Below are positions 1 through 8,770 of a DNA stretch of 64,000 bases, one piece after another. The notes under the pieces were generated by a model that worked only from the letters and a program-made list of their open reading frames with translations, did not search any database and was not told where the DNA came from. Source of the DNA: Zipacnadum sp036504235 (GTDB lineage Bacteria > Armatimonadota > Zipacnadia > Zipacnadales > Zipacnadaceae); NCBI GenBank assembly GCA_036504235.1, contig DASXVN010000040.1:62001-126000 (forward strand), written 5' to 3'. Each line of letters opens with the position of its first letter. The stretch's first letter is position 1. Made by a program: the position numbers and the translations under genes.

Positions 1-945
1 GCCTGACTCCGGCCGGAGGAAGCGAATGGTGAAATCCTGGTATACGCCCGGCTCCTTGAAATCGCTGGCGAGCAGGACCTTCGGGTCCATGATCTGGCCG
101 CTCAGACCGCCCAGATCGTCTATCGACAAGGAAGCCACCGGAGTGGTCGCCGAGTTGTCTTTCACCTTGAGGCGGAAGGTGACCAGATAGTCGCCGATCG
201 GCTGGTCGGGGGTGTACTCGCCCCAGGTGAGAGCCACCCATTTCGCCACTTTCCCGGCTTGGGCCAGCGCGGCTTTGCCCTGCAAAGCCTCCGGATCGTC
301 TACCAGTTCCACCCCTGACCCCGGCTGACGACTCGTATATGTCCACCGCCGCGGCGAGGGCGGCGTCACAGCGGGCGCCACCTTCACCAGCCGGATCACA
401 TCGTAGTAGATCGCTGTCGCCGGACCGTGGTAGTCGGCACTGACCGAGGAGTCGAGCCGGCAGCGGACCGTGGTCGCCCCGGGGGGAGCGGACGCCAGGT
501 ATGTGCCCGGGGTGAAGTCAGCTACGGGACCGTACGGCAGGGAGTACCCGCTCTGGCCTATTTGCTTGCCGCTGGCGTCCGACCACAGCAGGTACACGAC
601 CGAGGTGCAGCCATCGTACGTGCCACCCTTGGTGCTCATCCCCTCCGCCCGGTACCAGAAGGTCAGCAGATAGTACTGCCCGGCCTCCACCGGAGCGGGG
701 TCGGAGAGCAGCGAAGCGTTGCTCGGCTGGGGGAACGACACCTGCAAGGCCCGCAGGCCGGTAAAGGCCTGGGGCGTGGTCTGGTACGCCGCTCCGGAAC
801 CGGACGCCGGTGTCCACCCCGGCGGCGGCGCCCCGCCCTCCTCAAAATCCCCGTTGCGGAGTAGATTGTGCGTATCCACCGGCGAGTTAGCCCCCACCGG
901 CAGCCCGCAGAGCAGCGCCAGCAGTGTCAGTATCGTGATCCGCAT
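1..945 (-). CDS. Secreted carbohydrate-binding-type protein, 3' end beyond left edge
   Basis: The reading frame is open from an ATG at 945 to the edge of the window (315 codons seen), so the C-terminus is missing. It starts with a Sec-type signal peptide (hydrophobic residues 3-19). Residues about 27-190 look like a jelly-roll binding domain: NGDFEEG near the start and a closing I-Y-Y-D-V-I-R-L strand, as in CBM4/9- or DUF642-like modules. Residues about 245-315 are a second beta-sandwich beginning G-D-Y-L-V-T-F-R-L-K-V. This second module also forms the N-termini of both 735-aa proteins nearby (959-3166 and 10682-12889). The Shine-Dalgarno AGGGGTGA overlaps the stop codon of the upstream gene, 13 bases away, so the two are probably translated together. 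A catalytic domain may lie off the edge. Confidence 0.75.
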   Translation of the reverse strand, partial: MRITILTLLALLCGLPVGANSPVDTHNLLRNGDFEEGGAPPPGWTPASGSGAAYQTTPQAFTGLRALQVSFPQPSNASLLSDPAPVEAGQYYLLTFWYRAEGMSTKGGTYDGCTSVVYLLWSDASGKQIGQSGYSLPYGPVADFTPGTYLASAPPGATTVRCRLDSSVSADYHGPATAIYYDVIRLVKVAPAVTPPSPRRWTYTSRQPGSGVELVDDPEALQGKAALAQAGKVAKWVALTWGEYTPDQPIGDYLVTFRLKVKDNSATTPVASLSIDDLGGLSGQIMDPKVLLASDFKEPGVYQDFTIRFLRPESG

Positions 946-958
946 CAGCAGTTCACCC

Positions 959-3166
959 CTATTCCAGCACCAACAGGTCCCAGAAGTACAGATTCGGCAC
1001 GGTCACCGTCGCCTGGTTGCCCTGCACGGCCAGCGGCAGCACCGTCGAAGACATGACCGGGTCGGCGGTCAGCAGCGTCGCGCGCGTGAGCTTCTCGCCC
1101 GCGTTCAGTGTCAGCGTCACGGTGACATCCTTCTGCGGCGCGGGCACCTGATCGGTCGCATCGGTGTGGATGCGCTCGGTCACCGGCGCGTTGACCAGGT
1201 GCACCAAGTACTGGCGCGCCCCGTCGGGAGCAGTCCGCACGGAAGCGTATTCCTTCCACCACACCGGGCGCTCGGACTTGACGGTGAGGCGCTGTTCCGG
1301 GTCGGGCAGGGCCTTGACGCGGTCAATATCCCACATCAGGGACGAGTAGCGAGTGACGAACTGAGCGTAGTTGCCCAGCGGCAGCGTGTCGGCGTGGTAG
1401 TTGCCGTACGGGTGCGAACGCCCCGCGTAGGTGAAGATGGTCATGAACAGGTGGTCAATCGGGTACTGGACGTCGAAGCCGATGATCAGATGGTGCCCGC
1501 CGAGCCCGCGGACGACCTCGCCGGTCTTGTGATAGTAGGCCATGAAGTCCGCCCAGCGGTTGGTCGGGCTGGTGGGGTCGTAGGAGCTACGCGGCACCTC
1601 CTCCATCAGGAGCTGCCCCTTCCGGCAGGACTCGTCCCAGGCGGCGGCGCCCCGCGCCTCGCGGAACTGCCAGTCGCTGTTGTCGCCGACGGGGAAGTCC
1701 GGGCCGAGCTGCTTCCAGAGGCTGTCGCGCATGTGCGCCCAAGCGCGCGCCTCCAGCAGGTCCTTGCGCGCGGGATCGTTGCCGTCGATCTTCTTGCCCC
1801 AGTAGTCGTAGCCATTAGCGCTGTAAGTAGCGTTGTCGAAGCGGAAGGCGTCCCAGCCGAACATCTTTTGCGCCTTGACCATCTGCGTGACCTGAGCGTC
1901 CACCGGCTCCAGCGTAGCGATATTCACATTGAGCATCAGCGCATACCAGGCGAGCGTCATCTTGTAGGGCTGCTGACTGTCCGGCGGCTTGCTCGCCAGC
2001 TCCAGCTTCTTCTCGTAGTAGCTACCCATCGTGAGCTGGCCGTTCTGGTCGTACACAAACCACTCCGGGTGCTGCGCGTAGACCGGCGCTCCCCCGAAGC
2101 CGATGGTGAAGGGGTTCAGGTAGGCGCTGGCCCGCATCCCGCGGCCATGCAGCCACTTGACAGCCATCTGCAGGTGGCGCTTGCCCATGGTGTAGTTCCC
2201 GGTGCCGCTGTACCAGTAGTCGGCGGCGGGCGCCATGTTGAAGAAGTCGTCGGGCGACCACGCGTAATACTCCATATAGTTGGAGTAGTTCCAGTAGAGC
2301 GGGACGAAGGGCTTGGCCAGTTCCGCGGCCAGCCCGTCCTCGGCCTTCTTAATGTCGGCCACCGGGCTGCTCTCATTGGGGCCCGGCCCGGAGGGCGGAT
2401 TGCAGCCACGACCGGCCTGCGTGAGGCAGACCTTCCACAGGTTATCGGCGACGCTGAAGTACTCACGTCCCTCACTCAGGGTCTTGCCGGCGGGGTCCAC
2501 CAGCGTCGCCGCCAGCGCGAAACCGTACTCCTCTTTGCCGGTGTTCCAGGCGAGCGGGATCTCCCGCCGCTCCCCCGGCGCGAGGGTGAGGGCCGTCTCG
2601 GAGAGCGGGTGCATCTGGCTCACCTCGCTCTCCAGCGTGCAGCGGAGCGTCGCGGTCTGCGGGGTGTCCGCGCCGTTGTAGACGGACACCAAGCCCTGCG
2701 CCGCCTCGCCGGTATGATAGAGAATCTTCCCCGGCCAGACGGTGCCCAGGCACAGTTGGCGCCGCGGCGCGACGGAGAGGCGGTCCACGGTCAGCTTGGT
2801 CGCGGCGCCCGCCGTCGGGCCTACCCACGCGGAGATCGGCTGCGCGGCGAAGTTGTCCACGGTGAAGCTGAAGTCCGTGGGCGTGCCCGCCTGCGCGAAG
2901 TTGTAGGCGGTGATGGTCTTGCCCGCCACGTTGGCATAGCCGGGCAGGTCAATCTGCAGCGTCGCTAGCGGCGAGACCGAGCTGTCGGTCTTGTCGACCT
3001 GCAGCCGGAAGGTCACCTGGTAGACGCCGACCGGCAGCGCGGGCGTAGTCAGCGCATTCTGCCCCGGTTGCGAGACGATCTCGGTCGGCGCCTGACACGC
3101 CCCCCCGCTAACGGCGAGCATGACCAGCACGATTGCGAGTGCGGCTGTTTTGCCCATGATAATCAC
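959..3166 (-). CDS. Secreted TIM-barrel glycoside hydrolase-like protein (735 aa, twin A)
   Basis: Residues 1-25 are a signal peptide; the cysteine in S-G-G-A-C lacks a standard lipobox. Residues about 43-115 form a beta-sandwich (V-G-V-Y-Q-V-T-F-R-L-Q-V) shared with the gene at 1-945, and residues 150-245 look like another beta-sandwich. From about residue 285 there is a TIM-barrel-like region rich in aromatic residues (Y-W-N-Y-S-N-Y). G-W-D-A-F-R-F-D-N has D444 as candidate nucleophile, and M-E-E near 521-523 is a candidate acid/base. The arrangement resembles GH66 or clan-D enzymes, but I cannot assign a family. The C-terminal 150 residues look like the closing beta domain of alpha-glucosidase-type enzymes. 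The protein at 10682-12889 has exactly the same length and the same motifs. The substrate is unknown, probably an extracellular glycan. Confidence 0.75.
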   Translation of the reverse strand: MIIMGKTAALAIVLVMLAVSGGACQAPTEIVSQPGQNALTTPALPVGVYQVTFRLQVDKTDSSVSPLATLQIDLPGYANVAGKTITAYNFAQAGTPTDFSFTVDNFAAQPISAWVGPTAGAATKLTVDRLSVAPRRQLCLGTVWPGKILYHTGEAAQGLVSVYNGADTPQTATLRCTLESEVSQMHPLSETALTLAPGERREIPLAWNTGKEEYGFALAATLVDPAGKTLSEGREYFSVADNLWKVCLTQAGRGCNPPSGPGPNESSPVADIKKAEDGLAAELAKPFVPLYWNYSNYMEYYAWSPDDFFNMAPAADYWYSGTGNYTMGKRHLQMAVKWLHGRGMRASAYLNPFTIGFGGAPVYAQHPEWFVYDQNGQLTMGSYYEKKLELASKPPDSQQPYKMTLAWYALMLNVNIATLEPVDAQVTQMVKAQKMFGWDAFRFDNATYSANGYDYWGKKIDGNDPARKDLLEARAWAHMRDSLWKQLGPDFPVGDNSDWQFREARGAAAWDESCRKGQLLMEEVPRSSYDPTSPTNRWADFMAYYHKTGEVVRGLGGHHLIIGFDVQYPIDHLFMTIFTYAGRSHPYGNYHADTLPLGNYAQFVTRYSSLMWDIDRVKALPDPEQRLTVKSERPVWWKEYASVRTAPDGARQYLVHLVNAPVTERIHTDATDQVPAPQKDVTVTLTLNAGEKLTRATLLTADPVMSSTVLPLAVQGNQATVTVPNLYFWDLLVLE

Positions 3167-3228
3167 CTCTCGGCGCTAGTAAGTCAGACCGCGATCCCCG
3201 TCGGGCGCGTTTTTCGCTTGCAGTCTCG

Positions 3229-3297
3229 GTGGCACCGGCGTCTCGCCGGTGCCCGCTCACGCTGTGCCGCCCGACACCGGCGAGACGCCGGTGCCAC
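3229..3297. repeat. Paired palindromic repeats, GGCGTCTCGCC family
   Basis: Positions 3229-3251 and 3275-3297 are perfect 23-base inverted copies of each other, and each also contains an internal palindrome around CACCGGCGTCTCGCCGGTG. They sit in the 153-base gap between the 1732-aa gene and the 735-aa gene downstream of it. Read on the minus strand they could form a strong hairpin that ends or attenuates transcription. Related cores occur at 14773-14800 and 43804-43876. Confidence 0.8.
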
Positions 3298-3319
3298 TGG
3301 GGGAAACGGTACCTCTCCC

Positions 3320-6300
3320 CTACGGCGTCGCCAGCGGGGGCGGCACGGTCGCCAGGACCCCGGGTATGATGCGCAACTCGCGCAGGTCGGCCACTACATT
3401 GCTGGCCTGCGGGAATGTGCCCATGGTGTTGTCCGCGAAGATGACCAGCGGGAAGTCGCTCCGGAAGATATTCCCCGGATAGGCCTGCTCGCTCACCAGT
3501 TGTCCGTCGCGGAACAGGCGCACCGTCTGGCGGTCGTAGGTCAGCATCAGCCGCACCCACTTGCCCGCCGGGACGGCCTGCGGGAAGGTCACGCGGCTGT
3601 TGCGGCCGATATTGGCGTCGAAAATCAGGCTGCCGTCCCGGGCCAGCTCCAGGCACAGTATATGGTGGCGGCGGAAGATCATGCCGCTGGAGTTCTCCGC
3701 GCGGCGCATATCCAGGATCATGCTGAACGGCCCCTCGAGGTCCTTGGCGCGAGGATGATCGTTGATGAGCAGGTAAGATTTCTCCCCGCTGAAGGACGCG
3801 TAGGGCCGCCCCTCCTCCGTCTTCAGCGCCACCCCCGGTCCGACTTCCACCTGCCCGGGAATCTCCGAGCCATCCCGGAAGCCGTCCGCGGTCGGGGTGA
3901 GGCGGAACAGATCGTCCTCGGCCCAGCCGGCGGCCGGCTGCGCGTAGGTCCCGCGCTCCTGGAGGTACTGCTGGGCCACTTGCGTGGCGCTCATCACCCC
4001 GTCATAGATGCTGAACGCGCTCAGTTTGGCGTTCAGGAAGTCGCGGACGCCCACACAAGAACCGAGACTGAAGGGCGCGTCCACGGGGGGCAGGGGCTTG
4101 TTCCAGGTCTGCACGCCGACCGGCACGCCGTTCAGGTAGAGCGTCGCCTTAGGCCCGTCAATGGTCAGGGTCAGGCACTGCCAGGTGCGCTGGCGAATAA
4201 CCGACGGCGCGATCAGACGTCGGCCGGGCGGATCGGTCAGGCTGACCGTCACGGTCGTGTCGTCCAGCCGCCAACTGAAGATGTAGTCAATCCAGTCGGC
4301 CAGGGACCCGCCGCTGCTGTTGATGGCCATCGGCTTGACCCACACGCGCATGGTGAGGTTTTTGCCCTCCACACGCGGCCGGAAGCCCGCCGGCGGCAGT
4401 TGCACGGTGCCGGGGTTGGGCACCTCGCTGTGCAAGTAGACCCCGGTGATCTTCCCGCCCGCCTCCGTGAAGGGCTCCACCTCGCCCTTGACGGTCACCG
4501 GCACGGGCGGCGTAGTGCGGTCCGCGGCGACGCCCTCGGCCGGATGCAGGTCGAGGTCCACCAGCGCCGGCGGCAGCACCAGCGGGGTCCCCTCCGCGCC
4601 CGCGGGCAGCAAGGCGGGAGCCGGCTTAGCTACCGCGGCATGGATCATCGGGTACGTCTGGATGACCGAAAAGTCCCGGGCCACCGCGGCCAGTTCCTTC
4701 GGAGTCAGCGCCTCACGCGTACCCTTGCCGTCCGCCGACCACTTACCCGGCGCGTAGCAAGCCAGATCGATCCGCTTGTAGGTCAGCTCCCGCGGCGCCC
4801 AGCCGGAGCCGATAGCGATCCGGTTGGACTGGCCAAAGCGCAGGTCGGGCGTGATGTCCACCTCGAAGACGGTCGGCGTCGCGGAGACAAACACGCCGCC
4901 CAGGTCCCAGTAGCGCAGGTGCCCGTTGATGATCACAAAGGGGCAGGGACCGTCCACGCGCAGCCAGACCTCCTGCGTCTTCGCCGCCGCCGGCACCATC
5001 ACGTCGCGGTAGACAAAGGCGGCCTGGATCGTCGCGGGCAGCGTGACTTCCTGCTCGGACTGCATGCTCTGCACGGCGCGCCAGGGGCCCGCCAGGTCGA
5101 GGACCACATCGGGCTGCGGCGCGCGCTCCAGCATGATGCTGGGCATAATCCCCAGGCCCTCGTGGGCGATCTCCAGCCGGTTGCGGCCGGGCACGACCAG
5201 CGCGCTCACGTCAATCCGCGCAAGGTCCAGGCGCGCACCCTCCCAGATGTTCTTGCCGTTTAGGTAGATGACGCTCTGGCCCATCCACCCGTGAATCGGG
5301 GCGTCGTGAATCTGGCCCCGTATTGCGAGCGTCAACAGGCTGCCCTTCTGCCAGAAGCCGGGCAGCGTGAAGTCGCGGCGATACAGCCCCGCCACGCCCG
5401 GACCGCTCTTGACGTTCATCCCCGGCGTATCCCAGAGCAGCAACTGCGTCGGCGCCATTTTAGCAGCCGCATCGTCCAGCGGCAGAAGCGCCTGCGCCGC
5501 GGCCAGCGAGTCGGTCTGCGCCAGTTTCCAGTCATGGTTCAGGTCCAGATGCCGGTACAGCGGCGCTTCGGGGGCCTTGGCGTCCGGCGTGAAGCCGCTC
5601 CAGATCTCCGTCTGCCGAGTGAACCAGTGAGTCAGGTCCTCGGTCGCGCCGGGTCGGCGCGCCGCGAAGTAGGTGAAGTCCCAGTCGGGCAAGTTGACGG
5701 TGAGCGTGGCCGTGTTTCCCTCGAGCTTGGCCTCCACGGCTTTGCCGGTGACCGGGTCGTAGATGCCCTGCGGGGCGTAGTCGAAGGTCCAGCGCACCGT
5801 GGCGGGCTTGTTGCCCAAGCCGCGCACCATGAGCAGGTCCTCGCAGCCGTTGTTGCTGACCAGAGTCCGGACGAGGTCCGCGCCGCCCTCCGCCGTCGCG
5901 TAGACCGCCGGGCCGTGCGCCTCCGCCAGGCCCTTGGACAGCGCCCAGGGGAAATTGGACCCGCCGCAGTAGTACACGAAACCCTTGCCCAGCGCCCGGC
6001 GCGTGAAGGCCGGCGAGCCGTCGGGCCAGGTGCCGAGAATCTCGGTCCCCGGCAGCACGGTGAGGCTCCGGCTAGGCACGCCGTAGCGCCCCTCAATCGG
6101 CTGCGGACCGGTCAGCCCGCCCAGGTTCGGGTCGGTCTGGGTGAAAATCACCTGGTTGCTCTGCGGCGGCACGCCCGCCAGGCGCACGCCGGCCAGCGTC
6201 GGCCCGGGGCCCATGCCCTCGCCGCGCTTGATAAAGGTGTCCGCGCCGCTGAGGGTGTCAATCACCAGGAGCCCGCCCTCCTGCACGTAGGTCTTCAGGG

Positions 6301-8518
6301 CCGCGGTCATCGTGTCGTCCCAGCAGGGAGCGGTCCCCGGGTCGATAATCACGGCAAAGCGGGACAGGTTCCCGTCTCGCACGCGGACCTCGTCCATGTA
6401 CGGCAGCAACTCGCCGCCGCGCAGCGGGTTGATGGTGTAACGCCAGACCTCCCAGCGCGCGAACTCGCCGGAGTAGAGGGTGTTGATTTCCGCGTCCATC
6501 ACGGCCATCGGCGACATGCGCACATTGGCTCGCCCCATGACTTTGATCCAGGGCAGCTTGGACTCGAAGTACGCGCGCATCTGCGGGTCTGAGGTGATGG
6601 ACTGCAGGCTGATGAAGTAATCGTGAGCGTTCTTGCCCATGAACACCAGGTTGCCGAACAGACCCTTGAGGTCCCGGAGATTAGGCATGGAGCCGCCGGT
6701 CTCGGCGCTGTCCTGCAGCATCCGGGTCGCGCCATGCTGCTTGGGGGCGGTCAGCGTCCAGCCCGAGCCGGCGCCCGTATGGTGCGAGTAGCCGCCATAG
6801 TCGGCGATGGTCTTCCAGCCCCAGGAGCTGCCGTCCCAAGCATGCACCTTGATGGGGCGGTCGGGATCCACCGAGCGGATGCCGCGCAAGGTACTGGCCA
6901 CGCCCTGGGCGACGTCCCAGTCCACAAACTCCAGTTGGTCCCAGCGCCGGGCGTTGATCAGCGGGTCGGAAGTGGGGAATTCCTCGGCCTTTTTGGAGGT
7001 CAGGAAGATCGGCCCGTTGGGGGCGTCGTTGGCCGCAAAGCGCAGGGTGATCGTCAGCGTCCGCGTCTTGGCCAGCTCATCAGTGATGTCGAACTGCCCC
7101 CAGGTCTTAGCCGTGTGGAAGCGGGGGTCGAGCGAGCCCAGCGGGCGGCCATTGAGGAACACCTGCACGCTGGAGTAGCTCAGCGGCGCCAGCGACAGGT
7201 AGACCGGACCGGTGAAGGCCTTCGCCGGCACCGTGAGCGTCTTGCGCATCCACACGGGGCGGTTGTTGCCCGCCAGCGTGTAGACCAACGCGTCGCCGGG
7301 GTAGTACAGGCGCACCCAGTCGGAGTCGTCGAAATTCGCCCGGGCCCAGCCCGCCGCGTAGCCCTCGAGGTTCTCATCGCGCAAGAAGCGCCACTCGCCG
7401 GCCAGGTCCACTGCCCCGTCGGTCCAGCCGTAGAAGGTCCGCCAGTCGGCGAGGGTGACGTCCGACCAGTTGCTGAGAACCCCCGACTTGCCGTAGTAGC
7501 GGCGGGAGACGTCGTCCAGCGACAGCTTGCGAACCTCGCGGAGGAAGCGCACGAACTCGCGCTGCGCCATCGGCCCGCTGACGCCCCAGTAGCTGGCCTC
7601 AAAGGGCCCAATCTCCCCGTCCGGATCGAGAATCGCCATCTGGTTGGGGTCATCATCCAGCCGGCGCAGGCCGGTCAGGTAGTTGGCGGTCTGAGCCTGC
7701 CGCAGGGGGCCATCGCCCTCGCGCATCTCGCCGTAGTAGGCATAGCGCGCGGCCACGTGGGGGTTGATGGTCTTGGTCAGGAAGGGGTTGCGGTTGTAGA
7801 GGTCGGGCTGATGAATCAGCCACTCGGTGCGCTGGAACTTCACGCCGTACTTGGTGAAGTAGCTCCGCAGCCACATCGTGGTGTTGTCGTTGGGGACCAT
7901 GTCATAGCAGATGGTGCCGAGGTTGATCTGGGGGTTGAGGCCGATCTCGCCCAGCCACTGGTAGAAGGCGTCGGGTCCCTGATGCTGAGCGTCCTGGGAG
8001 AAGTCGCCGATGCCCTGCCAGACGCCCAGGCAGTACCGGTCCCACTTGTCCAGGTACAGCGGGTGAGTCAGCGCGCTCGCTCGCACCGGCGCCGCGGCCA
8101 GCAGGCCCGGGAGTTGCGCGATCACCGCGGCCTCCGAGCCGCTGAGGACGACCACGTCCTTGGCGCCCGCCGCGTACAGGGGCACGATTCGATCGTCACC
8201 GCCCAGGACAATCGCGTCCACGGGACCGGAGGGCGTGGTCAGGACCTTCACGGCGTTGCCCGAGGTCAGCTCGAAGTCGCTGTAGAGCTTCGACACGAAC
8301 CAGCCGGCGCGCTCGGGCTGTCCGAAGGTGAAACGATGCACCATAACCGCCGCCACGCCCGCGCCCCGGCTTTCCGAGGTATAGCGCACGTCCCGGTAGC
8401 CCCGCAATAGATACTCAGCGCCGGTAGCGGGAGCCTCTGCGGCCCAGACCGCAGAAATCAGACCTCCCAGTAGACAACCCATCAATACGCAGGTGAGTCC
8501 GGTGCGGTGAATCCTCAT
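3320..8518 (-). CDS. Giant secreted multidomain glycosidase-like protein (1732 aa)
   Basis: Signal peptide at residues 1-27; ATG preceded by GGAG. Inferred order: an N-terminal domain of about 110 residues shared with the proteins at 34347 and 39779; a barrel-like region with an acidic motif D-P-D-G-E-I-G-P; a GH2-type jelly roll (N-L-E-G-Y-A-A-G-W-A-R...V-F-L-N-G-R-P-L-G); a return to barrel-like sequence with D-S-A-E-T-G-G near 6680-6720; an amidotransferase-like domain (L-K-T-Y-V-Q-E-G-G-L-L-V-I-D, A-L-G-K-G-F-V-Y-Y) like the trimerisation domain of GH42 beta-galactosidases; further jelly rolls (V-I-Y-L-N-G-K-N-I-W); and two LamG/concanavalin-like domains near the C-terminus (A-T-L-Y-L-N-G-V-P-V-G and V-R-L-F-R-D-G-Q-L-V). 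The LamG pair is absent from the two relatives. The fold is consistent with a beta-glycosidase acting outside the cytoplasm; activity and substrate are unproven. Confidence 0.75.
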   Translation of the reverse strand: MRIHRTGLTCVLMGCLLGGLISAVWAAEAPATGAEYLLRGYRDVRYTSESRGAGVAAVMVHRFTFGQPERAGWFVSKLYSDFELTSGNAVKVLTTPSGPVDAIVLGGDDRIVPLYAAGAKDVVVLSGSEAAVIAQLPGLLAAAPVRASALTHPLYLDKWDRYCLGVWQGIGDFSQDAQHQGPDAFYQWLGEIGLNPQINLGTICYDMVPNDNTTMWLRSYFTKYGVKFQRTEWLIHQPDLYNRNPFLTKTINPHVAARYAYYGEMREGDGPLRQAQTANYLTGLRRLDDDPNQMAILDPDGEIGPFEASYWGVSGPMAQREFVRFLREVRKLSLDDVSRRYYGKSGVLSNWSDVTLADWRTFYGWTDGAVDLAGEWRFLRDENLEGYAAGWARANFDDSDWVRLYYPGDALVYTLAGNNRPVWMRKTLTVPAKAFTGPVYLSLAPLSYSSVQVFLNGRPLGSLDPRFHTAKTWGQFDITDELAKTRTLTITLRFAANDAPNGPIFLTSKKAEEFPTSDPLINARRWDQLEFVDWDVAQGVASTLRGIRSVDPDRPIKVHAWDGSSWGWKTIADYGGYSHHTGAGSGWTLTAPKQHGATRMLQDSAETGGSMPNLRDLKGLFGNLVFMGKNAHDYFISLQSITSDPQMRAYFESKLPWIKVMGRANVRMSPMAVMDAEINTLYSGEFARWEVWRYTINPLRGGELLPYMDEVRVRDGNLSRFAVIIDPGTAPCWDDTMTAALKTYVQEGGLLVIDTLSGADTFIKRGEGMGPGPTLAGVRLAGVPPQSNQVIFTQTDPNLGGLTGPQPIEGRYGVPSRSLTVLPGTEILGTWPDGSPAFTRRALGKGFVYYCGGSNFPWALSKGLAEAHGPAVYATAEGGADLVRTLVSNNGCEDLLMVRGLGNKPATVRWTFDYAPQGIYDPVTGKAVEAKLEGNTATLTVNLPDWDFTYFAARRPGATEDLTHWFTRQTEIWSGFTPDAKAPEAPLYRHLDLNHDWKLAQTDSLAAAQALLPLDDAAAKMAPTQLLLWDTPGMNVKSGPGVAGLYRRDFTLPGFWQKGSLLTLAIRGQIHDAPIHGWMGQSVIYLNGKNIWEGARLDLARIDVSALVVPGRNRLEIAHEGLGIMPSIMLERAPQPDVVLDLAGPWRAVQSMQSEQEVTLPATIQAAFVYRDVMVPAAAKTQEVWLRVDGPCPFVIINGHLRYWDLGGVFVSATPTVFEVDITPDLRFGQSNRIAIGSGWAPRELTYKRIDLACYAPGKWSADGKGTREALTPKELAAVARDFSVIQTYPMIHAAVAKPAPALLPAGAEGTPLVLPPALVDLDLHPAEGVAADRTTPPVPVTVKGEVEPFTEAGGKITGVYLHSEVPNPGTVQLPPAGFRPRVEGKNLTMRVWVKPMAINSSGGSLADWIDYIFSWRLDDTTVTVSLTDPPGRRLIAPSVIRQRTWQCLTLTIDGPKATLYLNGVPVGVQTWNKPLPPVDAPFSLGSCVGVRDFLNAKLSAFSIYDGVMSATQVAQQYLQERGTYAQPAAGWAEDDLFRLTPTADGFRDGSEIPGQVEVGPGVALKTEEGRPYASFSGEKSYLLINDHPRAKDLEGPFSMILDMRRAENSSGMIFRRHHILCLELARDGSLIFDANIGRNSRVTFPQAVPAGKWVRLMLTYDRQTVRLFRDGQLVSEQAYPGNIFRSDFPLVIFADNTMGTFPQASNVVADLRELRIIPGVLATVPPPLATP

Positions 8519-8636
8519 TCAAGCCACTCCTTCACGGGGCAGTATTGAAGGGAGCTTTCGCCGCGGAGGGGCCGAGGGCCTTCTTGCCTCAAGGGAGGGG
8601 CGTGAAGGCGGAAGCTGGAGCCCGGCACCAGTATTG

Positions 8637-8683
8637 CCTCACCCCCCCGGCCCCCTCTCCCGCGGGGGACCTTGGGAGAGGGG
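8637..8683 (-). repeat. Palindromic repeat, CCCCTCTCC...GGAGAGGGGG family
   Basis: A reverse-oriented copy in the 252-base gap between the 1732-aa and 633-aa genes. Its complement reads as a CCCCTCTCCC...GGGAGAGGGGG hairpin followed by CCGGGGGGGTGAGG. The same hairpin plus GGGGGTGAGG tail occurs at 27391, 33581 and 63034. The rest of the gap (8519-8770) holds no gene that I can support. Confidence 0.75.
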
Positions 8684-8725
8684 AGGAACGGCGAAGGCAA
8701 ACGACTTAGACGACACCGAGGTGAT

Positions 8726-8763
8726 CCCCCCTCCCTTTAGGGAGGGGGTCAGGGGGTAGGGCC
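8726..8763 (+). repeat. Variant palindromic repeat, possible terminator
   Basis: CCCCCTCCC (8727-8735) and GGGAGGGGG (8740-8748) pair perfectly around a TTTA loop, followed by TCAGGGGGTAGGG, a shorter version of the family tail. It lies just downstream of the stop codon of the 633-aa gene (minus strand) and could act as its terminator. There is no clear U-tract. Confidence 0.6.
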
Positions 8764-8770
8764 GTTCGCC

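Noticed and set aside
719..2968. Long open frame on the plus strand opposite the 735-aa gene
   Set aside because: It mirrors a gene with signal peptide, motifs and a paralogue. The frame is rich in Arg, Gly, His and Val and has no recognisable domain: a GC-rich antisense shadow.
3068..8410. Several 400-730-codon plus-strand frames opposite the 1732-aa gene
   Set aside because: Arg/Gln/His-rich composition, no ribosome-binding sites and no homologous motifs; the minus strand carries a clear multidomain protein.
8515..8700. Small minus-strand frame upstream of the 1732-aa gene
   Set aside because: It is translated from the palindromic repeat and has no ribosome-binding site.
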